DNA of 64,000 bases, taken from positions 6,929,001-6,993,000 of the forward strand of contig NC_063283.1 of the NCBI RefSeq assembly GCF_910591885.1. The letters are read 5' to 3'. The position numbers were made by a program, and so were the translations under genes. Positions 1-13,960 of this stretch are shown piece by piece (within the stretch, counting starts at the first letter, position 1; each line of letters opens with the position of its first letter). The notes under the pieces are model-generated. The model was not told where the DNA came from. It did no database searches and worked only from the letters and a program-made list of their open reading frames with translations. This DNA is from Bombus terrestris. Taxonomy: Eukaryota; Arthropoda; Insecta; Hymenoptera; Apidae.

Positions 1-1997
1 TGAAGCCTCGCGAGACGAACTCGCAGGAAAGAAAGATTCGGCGCACAGGATCATCGACCACCAACCTCGACGAACCGAGATTCGTGATTCGAGATTCGAG
101 AATTGGCCATACTGGGTTGAATTTTTTAGCTGACGCGTGGATCCACGTGGAAATTTATAGATATGAGACAGTTTGAGGTAACTGTATGTTACAATTTCGT
201 TTGAGCAGTTTCGTTATTTGCCAAATCGGTTAACTTCACGGTAATTGCTTGCAAAGCGGACGAATTCAATGACCTTGAAATAGGCTGTCAAGGTTAATAT
301 TCTGAACAACGTTTTCCTGAACATGTTACCAGCGCTCGACTTTAGCTTTCCAGAGATTCGCAAACACTTTAGTTCAATTATAATGTAACCAGCAACGATT
401 ACGTTTCGTTATGGCATAGAATGACATATAGGAAGCATCACAAATATGCCATCAAATCATTGCAGAAGCCTAAGATTTAATATTTATCCATCTCATCCGT
501 ATTTTTCAATTTATTTAATTGCTTCATAATCGTATCATAAAACAAGATTGCAACGTAACAGATTATTAAAAGTAATTATTCAATCGCATCTGAGAAATGC
601 AATCTATTTTTATGCAGGCAATTCTCACTTGAATATCGAGTTTTATATCATGTAATCGACCTTTACATAATCGTTTCAACTGTTAATTGGAATCTCTCAT
701 TACGCTTTATTGCGTAACGCGTGATTCGATCGTAACACGGATTCCCAGGTGATCTTCTTTTTTATCCGTATCGTAAAATCGACTAAAGGCCAATCAAAAT
801 TTTCATGAGCTCGATTTATCCTTCGGGCGGTAAATCATGCCCGACCTGGCCCGACCCATACCGTCGGAACACAAACGAGAACACTTTGTGGGTCACGTGC
901 GAGCTCAGTGAAAGCAGAGATTTGACAGCCGTATCATTTTTCCTTCCTCTTTATGTTTACATAGCCACAAAGGCTAAATGTACGATTGCAAAATATTAAT
1001 GCTTTATGGATATGACTTTTATGGATACGACGCTCTTATAGCGAATGATGATCTTTTTCTATCTATGTTTCATCGACAACTATTAATTAAATTGAGGGAA
1101 ACATTGCTACGAACCTAAGACTGTTAATAAATAATTTTGGTCGATTCCTGTTGACTTCTTATTAAATAAATATTTATCGAAATTTTATGATTATTATACG
1201 AATTATATGAAATAAAATGTTCGTGCGTCGAAGCAATATTTGTTTAGTCTCTGCATAAATTACGACTGTAATCAGTTAACTAAATATTGGTCATGCGCAC
1301 TTCTTTCCTGTTTGTGAATAATTAAGTTAACAGTTGATTACGTATGTAAATTGGAATTTGTCTATCAACTTGGTTCTATCTTTATTAACATTCTTATGAA
1401 TATTTATCAATATTTTATAAATTCAAAAACAAACAACATAAAGTTCTCTTTTCCCACTATCAACATACAAAACACATTCGTATGATTCACCTTGTACAAC
1501 CCATAAGACAGACGCCTCTAGCCCCGCAATCCTCCAATTCATTTCTCACACTACAGCCAGCCAGTATACAATATACCAAAACCAACCAAAATACGTCCTT
1601 CCATACAAAAGCCAGTCAAAGTAAAAAGGATCTCCAACATGCAAACAGCGCATCATTCGAGCCTCTGCAGCGTCGACCATTCAACGATGCGACATAGCGC
1701 ATGAACAGAAACGACCCAACGAAAGAGATATGAGCGAGCGTTTCATGGAAACGTCTGCTTTGTCCGTCTCTTTAAAAGCATCCTGTCTGGAGGTCCTTCC
1801 AAGGAGCACGGCGATTCGCGTGCGTGTGGCTAAACTAAGATTTGGTACAGACGAGTGTTATGACGCGTAAAGATTCTTTTAACTAACGCGAATGCCTGGA
1901 CAGATTCGCGTTATTACCAATTAGGCTGCGAATTTTTATGTATTCATAGGAAATTTGCTTTACAGAAATAAATATTTCATTAATGGGATGCACGTAA
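1..1997. other. Non-coding stretch, no gene seen
   Basis: AT-rich sequence with a somewhat GC-richer start (1-130) and short GC-richer islands near 800-930 and 1640-1880. Open frames are short (at most 71 codons), have no recognisable domain and lack convincing splice sites. I see no transposon, tRNA or promoter signature that I can defend. Confidence 0.5.
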
Positions 1998-2450
1998 CAC
2001 GCGAAGATACGAGGGAAATGATTAAAATAAGGCGCAGTAGAATTTGTCGCTCATCGTCAGCCATTGTATATGCAAAGACACGTAAAATATCCAAAATAAG
2101 ATACAGTAGAATTGCTCGTTCATCGTTAGCCGTTGTACGTAATATATAAAGATACGTAAACTATCCAAAGTATGGTACAGTAGAATCGGTCGTTCATCGT
2201 CAGCCATTGTAATACGCGTTGTACTATGCAAACATGCGTAAAATATCCGAAATAAGGTACAGTAGAATCGGTCGTTCAGCGTCAGCCATTGTAATATGGA
2301 TTATATTATGCAAAGATTTATAAAATATGTAGACCAAGCCACAATAAAATTAGTCGTTCATCGTCGGTTATTCTATGTGATATTGCAATGATACTTAAAA
2401 TATTTAAACGCACAGTAGAATTACTCGTTCATCGTCAGCCATCGCCGAGA
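1998..2450. repeat. Minisatellite, six diverged copies of a 69-82 bp unit
   Basis: Six copies of a core beginning cagtagaat and continuing into gttcatcgtcagccattg start at 2035, 2104, 2178, 2260, 2342 and 2413, so the spacings are 69, 74, 82, 82 and 71 bp. Between cores, a variable part contains forms of cgtaaaatatccaaaataag. The copies are clearly related but diverged; the fifth (2342) is the most altered and the third and fourth are the most alike. Short open frames on both strands here simply encode the repeated unit and are not genes. The length variation lies in the spacer, not in the core. Confidence 0.9.
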
Positions 2451-5400
2451 ACATTCAGACGATGGAAATGGATTAAGAACATATTCTATATTTTGTATAT
2501 CTTACGTATTCTATATTTAACGCATATATTTTGTTTTTGTTAACAAATTGATTTTGATATTACAGATACAGTCCAATAAATCTACTTATTATTCAACGAT
2601 AATGTCAAGTCTCAATCGTTTCGAATTATCCGAATCCTACTGTGCTGAGATACTAAGACTCTAAATTTTTACTAAACGTAGCTTTTCTATAGAATTTGAG
2701 GCTGTAAAATCACCCTTTTCGTTCCTAAACCCACCCACAGTTGTCTGATAAGAATACCACGAGGTTCAACAGCACCGTCTGTAAAATCCGACACATATAG
2801 AGTCAGTAAGGTTAGCAGACGGTCGTGCAGCGCGTTATTATTGCAGAAAGCCGTATTCCGCGTACAGTGTAGCATTAATAAGCGGCAGTAGCAACCTCAG
2901 CGTGTCTCACGGTCTTAAACAAGTCGAGACTCTAACGAACAGCCTGGGCTAAGCCTCGAGCGTCTTAATGTCCCTCATAACGATCGTTAGAGGGCCCCTT
3001 AAACGTCGTGGAATTAAATCCTTTCACAAAAGCAGAAGAGGAACCTTTCTCCCTCGATGAACTTGCGCGTGGCCGCGTCATTCAAGTATCGTTACGACAC
3101 TATAGCGCGTGAAAAAGTCTCGTCCTGTGAATTCAAACGATCCTCCAAGATTTACACGAAGGTCGTAGTATTCACAATGGCAACGATATCCGTTTGTATC
3201 TGTTAAAGGGCGTTTATATGCGTTTATTATTCTTTAGATTATGCATTTGCTTATTGCGAAGTCGTTTACAGCGAACTGATAGCGAAGAAAATGGCTAGGA
3301 ATGGTATCGCGGCAGAGAATAAAGTTGTAACTGGACGGCAGATATTTATGCAAATTCGCATTTTCTTAAAGGGACATAAATAAATAGAAGAAGAATTTTG
3401 TTAGACTTACTTAAATATTATAATAGTTGCTTTTTTAGATTTTGCGGGATTTACTTATTTCTGCATATTAATTAATTACGAAACCAAAGGATATGGTACA
3501 TATAAAAGTTAAGGTACACGATTCAATTGAAACTCTCAAAATCACGATTACGATGTTCAGTTCGTCATTTACATCCTCCAAGACGCTCAAAGTCTATCGT
3601 ACGATCGAGCAGACAACCAACCAGTCAACGATACAATGCCGAGACTAGTAGACAATAGAATGAAAAAGACTCGCAAGATCGCGAATGCTGTTTTAAAAAG
3701 ATAACCAACAACAAGGAACTAACGACAAAAGACATTCGTATTCGCGTTCTGATGCACCTTCTGATGGAGCACGCTTTCGTAGAAGGAAATTAGAGGCATA
3801 CCTGGAAATGATAGAGAACGCTGACTATCAACGAGACACGGGAGAAACCAGGATGGCCAAGGAAGGCGAGATTTAATTACGAAGAACGTGATGGGGCCCA
3901 CGGTGTCTGTCCACGGCGAATTATAAATTACGAAAGGAATATTACACATCGCGCTAGGCAAGGAGAATAGAAAGGAGAAGCCTGTTCCCATCTGCATTCG
4001 CAGCTGCCTTTATTCCAAGACAGGTCTCCTCTACCGACTAATCGCGAATCTTCTAATTCAGAAGCTTCGTATTTGGATGATGTTACCGGATGATGAAACT
4101 CGATGCCGCGCCGTTTGTTTCCATTTCGATCATCAATCTTGCTTTTCGAGCATTATTCTCAATTATTCGAAAGATAATTCGCGAAGATAGAGAGAGGGTA
4201 GAAATGGTGTTATGGTATATATATATTTCTTCGTTGAACTTCGTAAAATAAGTCTTTGAATAGTCTTCGAATTTGTCCTCGTATCGTTGCAGACGGATAA
4301 AGAGGTAATATACGTAAAAAATGTTCAATTTGTGATGATACGAGGAGATTCGTACATTTCACAGTGTCGTAGATGTAGATGCGTTAAATGGTTTGATATA
4401 GACATCGCATGGAAGCAGAAATTAATCAATCGAAAAACATTCACTCGTATAAACGTTATATAGAAAATTTAGATCGAAATAATACGAATGATTCTTTTTG
4501 TATTAATCTTCGGTAATATCTACAGTTTTAAAGATCTAATCTTTCTTTTTAAACGTTCCCTAGGTTCTTGAATCTTGTTGTCTAATATAACTCTTAAAAA
4601 AATGTTCGTAGAACAACATCTCTCAACAACATTTGCATAAAATATTCTGAATAATATCGAAAATAAGTCGTGACATCGATAACATGTGCATTATTCCCAG
4701 TGATGAGAAGCCATTTGGATTGCTTAGTGGCTTCGATTTGTAGCGGCGGAAGACGCCCTGACGAGAGGATGCAATAAATTAACGTTGAAATTAGATTTAC
4801 AAAAATGTCTGTTTCTAACATCACAAATTATTGAAAGCGGGAGAAACGAAAGTTCTGAACTACATATGTGATAACTAGCTCGCCAGGAGTCATGAATCAT
4901 TGAGACGTTAAGTTGATCTGATTGTTCTCTGGTAGTTACTTTCCAAGGTATTCATCATTGTGTTCGCTTTCTACTTGGAGACTAAAGTCATGTAGAACCT
5001 TTATGAGCTAAAATCATCCTCGTTTCATTACTTGTTAATACGTATAGTGGCACATTATCACTACCACTGTTTATAAGCTATTTACTACTCTGTTCTGTAT
5101 CTTATTTCTTACTACTCAGTTTTATATTTAAATGTACATCGTTCTCACTATTTACAATTTATAATACTAGGATTTCAAATATTTTTACCCTTTTCACTAT
5201 CTTCAAGTTTCAAACGTCCTCAATCTTTCGATTTCAAAGATCCTTTTGAAGAGATACGTCATTAATTTTCCCTATGTAACTTCCTTTAGACTTCAATTAC
5301 AACAGCTTTGAAGATATTTTCATGGGAAATTTATATATAGCTTATATTATAGCTTCGAGAATTTTTTATACTGCGAAAATATTATTATTCCCGAAATCCA

Positions 5401-7380
5401 TGTAATTTCTATCTTCTCCTTCTTGTAATTCCATTAGAATTCCAAGTAAAATTTCAAATTCTACGAATTAAACAATATTTTGCTTCTAAAATTTACAACG
5501 CTAACTTCGTCTCTATAATTTTACGCGAGTTTCGAGAAAACTTCAATTCAATCACTTAAAGAATACTTTCGCCCCTAAAATCTATATTTACTCCTAATAT
5601 TTCCCACGCAAACTTTCAAATCCGCAGCTAGCGGAATCATTTTCCTCTGTCATTGCTTCGAGCAATCAGCTAACATTCTTCGTTTCGCTCTATCTCTTCG
5701 ACAAGCCGCATAAATTGCAATTAATGAAGAAATTCTAGAAACAGAGCGGATTAGCTCTCTTGCGATGTTCAATCTTCTCTCAGACTTCTAAACTCGTCCG
5801 CGGAGTCAATAAACACGCGGAGCTTGCCATTTCCGGCCGACTCCATTCGATCTGCAGATTAAGAGGACAAAATGGCCGCTTTGTATTGCGATTGTTTACG
5901 AATTTCAGCAAACTGGCTCAACGAACCTGCATCAGAAGCAGATTTACGGGAATCAACGTTCCCCTGAATAAACGCGGATCTACGCTGTTTGTTGGCCGAT
6001 CGCTCGATTCGCTACATTGTAAGAGCAAGTTAAATAAACGGAGGCAACGTGTGAGAAAAAAGGGCCAACGAACGATTCCGTGCGTAATCGTCTCGACGTT
6101 TACAGAAGCTATAATCGATTCTATTCGCGGTTTCGATGTTTCCTATGTTTCTAATCGCTTCCAATTGATCGTTTGATACCTAGAAATAATTGGAGCAAAC
6201 AGATAGAAGCAAAGAAGAGGAGGAAGTTGATAATTTATTTCGCGAGTCGATAATCTATTTAACTTCGTAGATTTATGGTTTCGATGAAAATGTTGTTACG
6301 CTTTGTTGCGTTCTGGCTTTTGTCGGCGATGAAAATAGCTGAGATATGCACTTGCTTTAACTACAAAGGTGGCTAACGAACGTTGATATAAGTGAATAAT
6401 ATACCGGTGGATTTCTTTGAAGTTAGATATTCCTTCCAGGATCGTTTGTTTCTGGCATTCTGTGAAAATGCTTCGAGAAAATGTTGTCTGGTATATGCAA
6501 AAATCAGCTATCTGTTTTTATTGAGAAGATTATTCTCGTCTGTGTTTTCTTTTCACATGATCTCGTTCGAAGAATAGAAAAATAGAAATAAACGTCGAAC
6601 GTTGTGTATATAGTGTGGACTATTACCTGCAATAAAACAGTACACTCTATCAACGAAGTTCAATTCACAAAATCGAAACAATTTAATAATCGTATAAAAT
6701 TAATGAACAAATTCAACCGAATTAAGACGAATGTTACTTTCCTGTCATTAAATATACTGTCATTAAATCATCGAATCACTGAATAGTTCTACAACCTTTA
6801 CTAAAGATCACCGACCTTGGAAAATTTTCTCTCAAATTTACCTCTAGATACACGATCCAATAAATCACGGTGATCCAAATCGAACAACGAACTTGGCGAC
6901 TCGACCCAATTTCCATTCGTCTGTTCGCAAGAGGCTGGAGAAGCTGGCCGGGAGGAGTCCGAGGTAGCTTTTTTCGCGAGCGAAGCTTGCGTTGTCTCTC
7001 TGAAAACGAGCTAGAACAGGAGAGCATAGTTTCCCGCCGTAAACATCTCTGTCGTCGATCTATTGTTCGCCACGCGGACGACCAAGACCGGCCCATAAGT
7101 CATTACACGTCGACTGCTTGATTATGATCTCCATTGTAGCGACTGCGTCGTGAGCATTGTTCGTCGAGCCACCTGTATCCTTCCGTACGCCTGCTGGCAA
7201 CGACTCCTAGCGCGGCATTAGAAAGCCACACGCCGCTTATCCGAGCATATTCCCATTATTCAACGAAACCAAAAGGTACTGGCGACACGTTTCGCCGCCT
7301 CGAGTACGATAGCGCGGGAAACGTGAGCTCCATGCCTATGCTCTCCAGAGTATCGTAGGCGACATCTAGCAAGATCTGAT
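2451..7380. other. Long non-coding stretch with alternating AT- and GC-rich patches
   Basis: No gene recognised. GC-richer patches lie near 2690-3160, 3720-4030, 5750-6080 and 6860-7250; the rest is AT-rich. The open frame at 5760-6176 (138 codons, plus) and two overlapping frames on opposite strands at 6776-7121 have no recognisable domain and are within chance length. From about 5040 to 5640 the sequence is pyrimidine-rich with loosely repeated ttctaaaat/cctaaaat phrases, possibly a very decayed tandem repeat. A small direct repeat of ctgtcattaaat occurs at 6741-6770. Confidence 0.45.
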
Positions 7381-7715
7381 CTGTTACGTATTTGGGAAAA
7401 TAGAGCGCATGTTCGTGGATAAAAGTAGAATCGTTTATACATAATGGAGGGAGATTATATTGGTTTGGCGTGGGTGTAAGATCGCAGCTTGATGGAAGTT
7501 ACGCTTACGCATAGTCTTCTTTCTTCGTGACTCCTATTGGCATTGTATTTGATATCAGCAGTCTGACCTGGTACTTGGAAAAATGTACCAAAGTGTCTGT
7601 TCGTAGATAAAAGTAGGATTTTCAAGTTTCAATGGGACGAGGCTGCAGTGTATTGCGAGAACAAGCTCGCAGCTCGATGAATGTTACGTTTATACGCAAT
7701 CTAACGCAACGATAA
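7381..7715. repeat. Diverged tandem duplication, period about 186 bp
   Basis: Two copies are aligned by gttcgtggataaaagtagaa at 7411 against gttcgtagataaaagtagga at 7599 (188 bp apart), and by atcgcagcttgatgg at 7481 against ctcgcagctcgatga at 7666 (185 bp apart). Both copies continue into a similar gttacg-ttta/cgca phrase. The two anchors are collinear with nearly equal spacing, which supports a true duplication. No coding potential is shared between the copies. Confidence 0.8.
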
Positions 7716-8585
7716 TGATTCTATTCAGGTTGAGACAGGGAAGCAACATTATCGCATGGACAGAAGCAACCTGGATCATAAGATTCATAAATTGATGACT
7801 TAATTGGTTACAGTTGTTCTGCGATATAATTACAAACAACAGCCGCAGCTATTACCTGATACGATAATCATTTCAAATTAAAAAAAGGAAAAGTTCCACT
7901 CAATCCAAAGAAATTGCTCTAGTTGTGTGTCAGAGTGTATTATTCTGCTAAACAAAAGAACAGAACTCTACAGTTGTCGTTTCTACCATGAACATTTCCA
8001 ATTTCAACTCTCACACCAATCCCCCTGCTTTTCGTCTTACGAAATATGTTTCATACTCCATCCCGTATATCGACGAGCAGGATCGGTGGTCGTTGGTCAA
8101 TTATAACGGCGCCGCACAGCTACGTATCTTAAAATTGCAGGTTCGCGTCACCTCGGCTGCGAAAGAGACGATTTCGGGCCGCGAGGGTCGGTTTCGAGAG
8201 TGATCCGATCAAACGTACACGAGCACGGTGCACACGCGAGCTGCTCCTTATAACGCTTTAGCTCGAGGTCAAATAATGCGAGGGAAGGAGGAGCCTCGGT
8301 GGTACCAGGTCCCCGTTATACTCGTCCTGACCCCAGACATACGAATCAGGAAAAAGGAGAACGCAATAACACGCGACGGAAAAGAAGGCGCGCAACAGAG
8401 AACCCGTCGTCGCTGGCCCAATGTTACCGAACACGCGTGTTATGCCGACCCGTCGACGGATGAAAACGGCTGTCTGTCGATCGATAAAGGAAGACGCTCG
8501 CTCTGCCTGTTGGCAATCAGCCAGCTACCGGTTTTGCTTCGAGTCGATTCACTCGTCCGGACCAGCCGCTCGTTAAACGGCCACC
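7716..8585. other. Non-coding stretch ending in a GC-rich patch
   Basis: No gene recognised. The patch 8080-8590 is GC-rich and CpG-rich and holds a 127-codon open frame on the plus strand (8228-8611) without any recognisable motif. A possible cis-regulatory patch, but nothing specific can be read from it. Confidence 0.4.
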
Positions 8586-9290
8586 CCGATTTCTTCCGAT
8601 CGATCCTTTAATTATTTTGACACTGAAACGAGAAATCTTTGGCTCTGCGTGTTGATCGCGTTATTTTATTTGTTTGTCGTCCTTACGATTTACTTTTTCT
8701 TTTTCTTTTTCTTTTTTTTTTTTTTTTTTTTTTTAGTTGTGGAACATTTTTAGGTACGTTATTTTAATATATATAGATAGAAATAAGATTATTGGGATAT
8801 GAATCGTTTTGAGTTACGTTGGTTCGTGACAAGGATCACAAGGTCCTTTTGATAAATTTTCCATTATTTGATACGATGGATGAAGAAATAGCGAGCTCTG
8901 AAAGTTTCCTTTTTTTTAATCGATTTGGCTGATAGGGCGTGGTTGCTTTAATTATCCTGACAGCGAAATTATATTGCTAAGGTTCGTATGATTAGGCTAG
9001 GTTAATTTAGAAGATAACAAGCAAATTCCTACCAATGGATCCCTTAATTATTTTCACATTGGAATCAGATATATCGAAGTCAGGATGTTTCTACCTTTTC
9101 TTTTTTTTTTTTTTTTTTTTTTTAATAGGTCCCGTAAACGAGGAGTGGTTTCTTTTTGATAGACACTTAAATTATTTCAATAGCAAATTTGGACAGGTTA
9201 AAATGCAAATGCTTTCGGTTTTATTTCGCGAGTTTCACTGGATTCTTTAATTACTTGCAGATTAAGATCAGAAATATCGTACTCGCCGTA
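8586..9290. repeat. Degenerate repeat cluster with two long T-tracts
   Basis: A phrase resembling ctttaattattttgacactg recurs near 8607, 8948, 9043, 9167 and 9248. Between copies there are T-rich stretches, the longest being a pyrimidine tract at 8693-8734 (pure T near its end) and a T-run at 9101-9123. Spacings are irregular (81-341 bp), so this is either a very old tandem array or repeated capture of one phrase. The T-runs are not preceded by any recognisable retrotransposon end, so I do not call them poly(A) tails of minus-strand insertions. Confidence 0.5.
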
Positions 9291-10757
9291 TCTTTAGCTC
9301 TGTTTTATGGATTTTCTGGAAGAAATGTCGTTGCTCGTGGTGGATACGTTCGTAAAAATACAAATTTGCATAAAAATTTGGGGTTCAGCGATAGGATTGC
9401 GCGAACTTAACCCGCGCTGGAACTTTGCAAACGTGTTCGATGATCGTCCGCACCTCTGGCTCGGTACATACTTAGGTTTTTTGCCCAGACAGTGCCAACA
9501 AGACGGCGCCAGGGGAATTTCTCATGTCGGGGAGCGTGTTTGCCGGCAATTAACAGGGATTCCAACGAAATGAGCCACGTCCAGTGTACCAACTGCAAAT
9601 TTATTTTCGGCCAGCGTGATCGGCCGGTACCTGGTGCAAAATCTACGATGTAACGAAATCGTGAGATTCGCGTACAGGAAACGCAGATAATTATTTTCCG
9701 GCTGTATTACTTCTGATTCCACTCTGTTTGCATAGAGGTACGTGCTTTGCATCCACGTGAAATCTCGCACTTCGTTGTTAATTGAAACAGTCTGAGCTAA
9801 TTTCGAAAATTAAATATGTTTACAATTCTCGATTCTTTTTATAGATTCATCGATTTGTTTATTGATACTTTCTGTGAACTTTCTGTTTCTTTACGTAAAT
9901 TCTAATTTAATATGATTTATCTTGTAATTGAACACTGTCGATGATTATAAATAATAAATAAACAAAGGGAAGAACAGAAAATACGGAAGATATAAAAATT
10001 TGTACATACATAAGCGAAAGAAAATTAATAATTCATAAATTGCTAACAAATATCCTCGATATTGAATCAAATATAGCTATTCCACGAAACAAATACGAAA
10101 GCAATAAGAAGAAGTGAAGAAACCAAAGAGAAGAAATATATAAGAAAAGATATGCGTTTTAAAAGAAAATTCACGATAAAGAACGAAATTCAAATGTAAG
10201 CACGCGTGATCACGAAATATCAGAAACTCCCTTACCTTTTCCCTCCGATGTAACAACGCAGTTAATAAATTTACGATTTACAAAAATCATCTTGAAATTC
10301 ACCCGATAACGACAATTAGTCAAAGAGGAGAATGAATTAACCGCAACACTTCCGAGCGATCAATCACGGTTATCGTTCTCCAGATCGTCAAACCTCTTTC
10401 CAAGCGCGTCACTGTACACAGAAGCTGCTCCACGAAAGCCCATTCTCCGTTACATGCCATTAGACCACGGCGATAATCTCTTAATTATGCGTCCCTAACT
10501 ATCGTCGATGTTTCGTTCCATTTCACGAGCCCATCCATTCACTCTTGGCGTGGCTCGCAGATAAATCCGCCCAGATACGACACGTAGCGCACTTCCACGT
10601 TACCTCGATGCGTACGCTCGCTTGTCTATTCACGTGATATGTCAACGATCTCTGTTTAAACACGTGTATCGTGCTCCAAGCAGTCTATGTAACGGACAAA
10701 CCACTCTCCAGCCCACTGATTGCCACTTCGTTCGATAACGCAGCCACGCTCTCTACT
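9291..10757. other. Non-coding stretch, no gene seen
   Basis: A GC-richer patch at 9390-9720 is followed by AT-rich sequence and a second GC-richer patch at 10360-10740. Short open frames overlap on both strands and have no domain. On the minus strand a good donor-like sequence (aaag|gtaagg) reads across 10240-10229, with about 26 open codons upstream of it, but no convincing acceptor, so I do not call an exon. Confidence 0.4.
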
Positions 10758-11120
10758 TAAAAATCGGATCAAGTTCAATATCTGTTCCGCGTAAGCCTAA
10801 ACTGATCGTAAAATTGAAGTTCTACCGGAGAAGAAGATTTGAGAATCAGAGTACGTTCACAGTGGGTGCGTGTTGTATCGAATAGGTCGTAGGTAAGAGG
10901 AAATTTATAATGTTGCAAGAAAAAGAAAAAAGAATAGTATTCGACACTGGGAATTACCTTTAAAAATCGAATCAAGTCCGATATCTGTTCCAAGTAAATT
11001 TGAATCGATTGTAAGATTTTAAGTTGCGCGAGAAGATTTGGGAATTAGATCATAGCTACGATGTTCTGTGATGAATAGGTAGGTTAGAGAAAATTAATGG
11101 TGGTGCAGAAAACAATACTC
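10758..11120. repeat. Diverged tandem duplication, period about 203 bp
   Basis: The phrase aaatcggatcaagttcaata at 10761 recurs as aaatcgaatcaagtccgata at 10964. Collinear anchors follow: tatctgttcc in both copies, then agaagatttg with gaatcaga/gaattaga, then tgatgaataggt/tatcgaataggt, and finally a gttgcaga/gtgcaga-like phrase with aatac/aatag tcgac. The period of 203 bp is maintained through the unit. A gtaaga after 10880 lies inside the unit and is not a supported splice site. Confidence 0.85.
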
Positions 11121-13960
11121 GATACTCGATTAGAACCACCGGCGTTTGTTTTAGAAAAGGGGTTAACAGGTTAGAGAAAGCGAGGTTTGACAATGAACAG
11201 TCCCTCAACGATACATCTTACAAATGATTATTTATCGTAGGAATTATTATTTACGTATATTTCCAAATTCAATCTTCCTCTGGTGCAATATACAAAAAAA
11301 TTATTCCCATCGACTCGAATCCTCACGAAACACTGCGACAAAAAGATGCGACTTTCGTTTGGCTGAAGCACGTGGTATTATCATCTTGGTATACGTCAAT
11401 ATTATTATTTGTAACAAAAATTACAGATAAAAGTCGGATGTTGTGCCGACAATATGCACAACATACAACATACGCAATCGATGAAACGATGCATCTTTGG
11501 AAATTACCGATTATAGAAAACAGAGAAGTTACTAAGTCGCAGAAAACGATCGGGTTGGAAAACCCTTTTGCTCCTGTTGTCCAACTTTTCATCGGGCGTG
11601 TACGTTACCTGGAAACCTAGACGCGGCTTAATGACGCTTCCTTCTCACGTACTTCAACGAAGGATACAAACGTCTACCAACTGTTTAGTACCGCGGCGAA
11701 CACGTTTATTTGTACTGCACGAGTGCGTGTACACGTGCGTATACAGGTGAATTACTCGACGGCGAGCGGCCAAGGGCTACGAGTACTTCCAAGTACTAAA
11801 TGTTTGCTTTACCGTCGCTGTTTGTCCAATGATCATCGTTCCTACGAACTGCTCGATATTTCTACGATATCCCATAAGCCAGGTTTCCACGAAACACATG
11901 TTAATGGGAGCATCCGCGTTTTCACTCTTATCGAGGTTACGATGAAGTTGGAGCGCGTTTCAAGTTCACATTCTGCCGAATGTCTACGAGATGATCGTGA
12001 AATTTGGATTCCATCGGGTTTCGGGGTTTCTGCTTGCAATTTATGTCCAAGTACGTTGCTATGAAATGTACGATTCATAGCTTTTGGAAATCTCGAGATC
12101 TGCCTGCTTTCAGAGAAAACTAGCAAATTAATTAAGATTTCTTCGTATGTTGTGGAAAGGACATTTTGAACAGAAATCTTTTTTTTCTGACTTAGATTTG
12201 AGAGAGTAGAGATACTAAGAGGTGGGAAACAACTAATCCTTTTGGGTTGTACCGCGAGCGAAATTTTACTAACGAATTTCTCCCGAAATAAGTTTTCATT
12301 TTTCAGGAAGAACATTTAAGCGTTTAACTTAAAAACTATGATTGTACAATGTAGCGGCTACTTTAGTAAGTGTTTCGGAATTTTATAACGTTTATCGAGA
12401 TCCTGGAACAATGAGGAAAATTAGACATGGGTAAATGTGTTCCTAAAGGACAATGCTTTCGATTTGCAGAACATTAGCGTTTATTTGATTCAAGCAAAAG
12501 TATAATAACGATACAATTACAAGAAATTATCTAGCAGGAAGTCGATACTAAATAAATTAGAAGTGGAACACGGAGCGTTAGACAATCGAACCATTTACAG
12601 ATCGGTCATGAATTAGCCGATATCTAACAATCAAACTAGTCGGTAAATCAGTCAGCAATCAAAATTCGAGGACAACGATCTTTAGAAAGTCAGTAACTAG
12701 AACTCAAGATAGGCAACTGGTTACGATCCATCAGAATCGATTAAAATAAGAAACAGTTAGAATTCATTTCGAGTTACAGGCAATAACATTTCGACCAAGT
12801 CGATTTATCAATTTCAATTCTATGTTTGTTATTTGCTAAAATAAATCGGTCCACCCTTTGCCTCGCTATTTTTTATGTTCTTTAAAGTATCTCAGAATAT
12901 TCCCACTACGTATAACTCGAACCGCACCCAAGTCTTATAAACTAGAATCGAAATTAAATCTATCACGAAACCGTGACTTGACGAGAAATTTCAGGTCAGA
13001 ATCGTGTCAGAAATTAAAGAGCGCAATAGAAAATTGCTCAATACACCAACAGACTATTTTCTCAAAGTGTATCTCAGACACAGGACGACTCATCGAGAAA
13101 CTTTTAGAACCGTAACCACCCCACAATTAAATCCCTATGACTTTGAATTCTCAACACAATAAAAAGAAGAAATTCTTAATACTCCGATAGAACGCTTCTT
13201 TAAAGAATACCGATAGAATTTCCAGCCATTCATTAGTCATTGGCCAGCATCAAAATTTCCATGAATCATTCTACCGTGGATAGAATAGCTCTGGTAGCGT
13301 GGTCAATATGCTCGACAATTCGATACACTCCTAATCGTAAAAGCTTCGTTAACCCTTCGAAAGACCGGTAGTTCGAAAGCAGATAAGTTATCTCGGCACG
13401 TTTACCTCGACGTTAGTGAAAGTACGTAACTCGGAGTACTTTAAACTCGAGCAATCTATTATTCATCGGACACGCCGTTGAAACTTATTTATTGCCCATC
13501 ATTCGTACGTAGCCGTGTCCATTTCTCACGACGGTTTTTAGTTCGAACACCGATCAGTCATCGTTGCGGTCCGTGTGGTCTAATCGACGCCGTAATTTCC
13601 ATTCTTTCTCAGCCGGTTTTCGCGAACCAGTAAACTATCGTGTGCAGCGTGTTTCCGAACTTATGTCACAATCCGAAAGAAACTTGAATCTACTTTAAAA
13701 AATGAGTTGGAAAACTGGCAGATACGTTTGAAATTTGTAAAAATCGTAATGATTTAGCAATAAGTTTCGCTCTTCGCTAATATATTCGCGTTTCGAAGAA
13801 CGTTATAAAAATAGTAACTCAATTGTCTGATGAATGATATATATTTAGAGAGAAATCGGGGTAAATAAACTCGTTAACTATACGCAGGTAATAACGCTTG
13901 ACGTGCTCTTTCGAGAAAACGTGAATGAATCTGTTGCTCCATTTAATGAAAGTATTATAA
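11121..13960. other. Non-coding stretch with overlapping chance open frames
   Basis: GC-richer patches at 11600-12060 and 13330-13650. The minus open frame 11842-12315 (157 codons) and the plus frame 11723-12064 overlap and neither shows a recognisable domain. A good acceptor-like site (tttcatttttcag, ending 12306) is followed 60 bp later by gtaagtg at 12367, but all three frames between them contain stops, so at most this would be an untranslated exon. From 12480 to 12780 the sequence is A-rich with repeated tcag/gtcagt phrases. Confidence 0.4.

Noticed and set aside
8693..9123. Two long T-tracts as poly(A) tails of minus-strand retrotransposons or processed genes
   Set aside because: No retrotransposon 3' end or target-site duplication adjoins them, and they belong to a local degenerate repeat.
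11842..12315. 157-codon minus-strand frame
   Set aside because: No recognisable domain; overlaps an equally open plus-strand frame; chance length.
12307..12366. Acceptor and donor 60 bp apart (tttttcag ... gtaagtg)
   Set aside because: All three frames contain stops; only an untranslated exon would be possible and nothing supports it.
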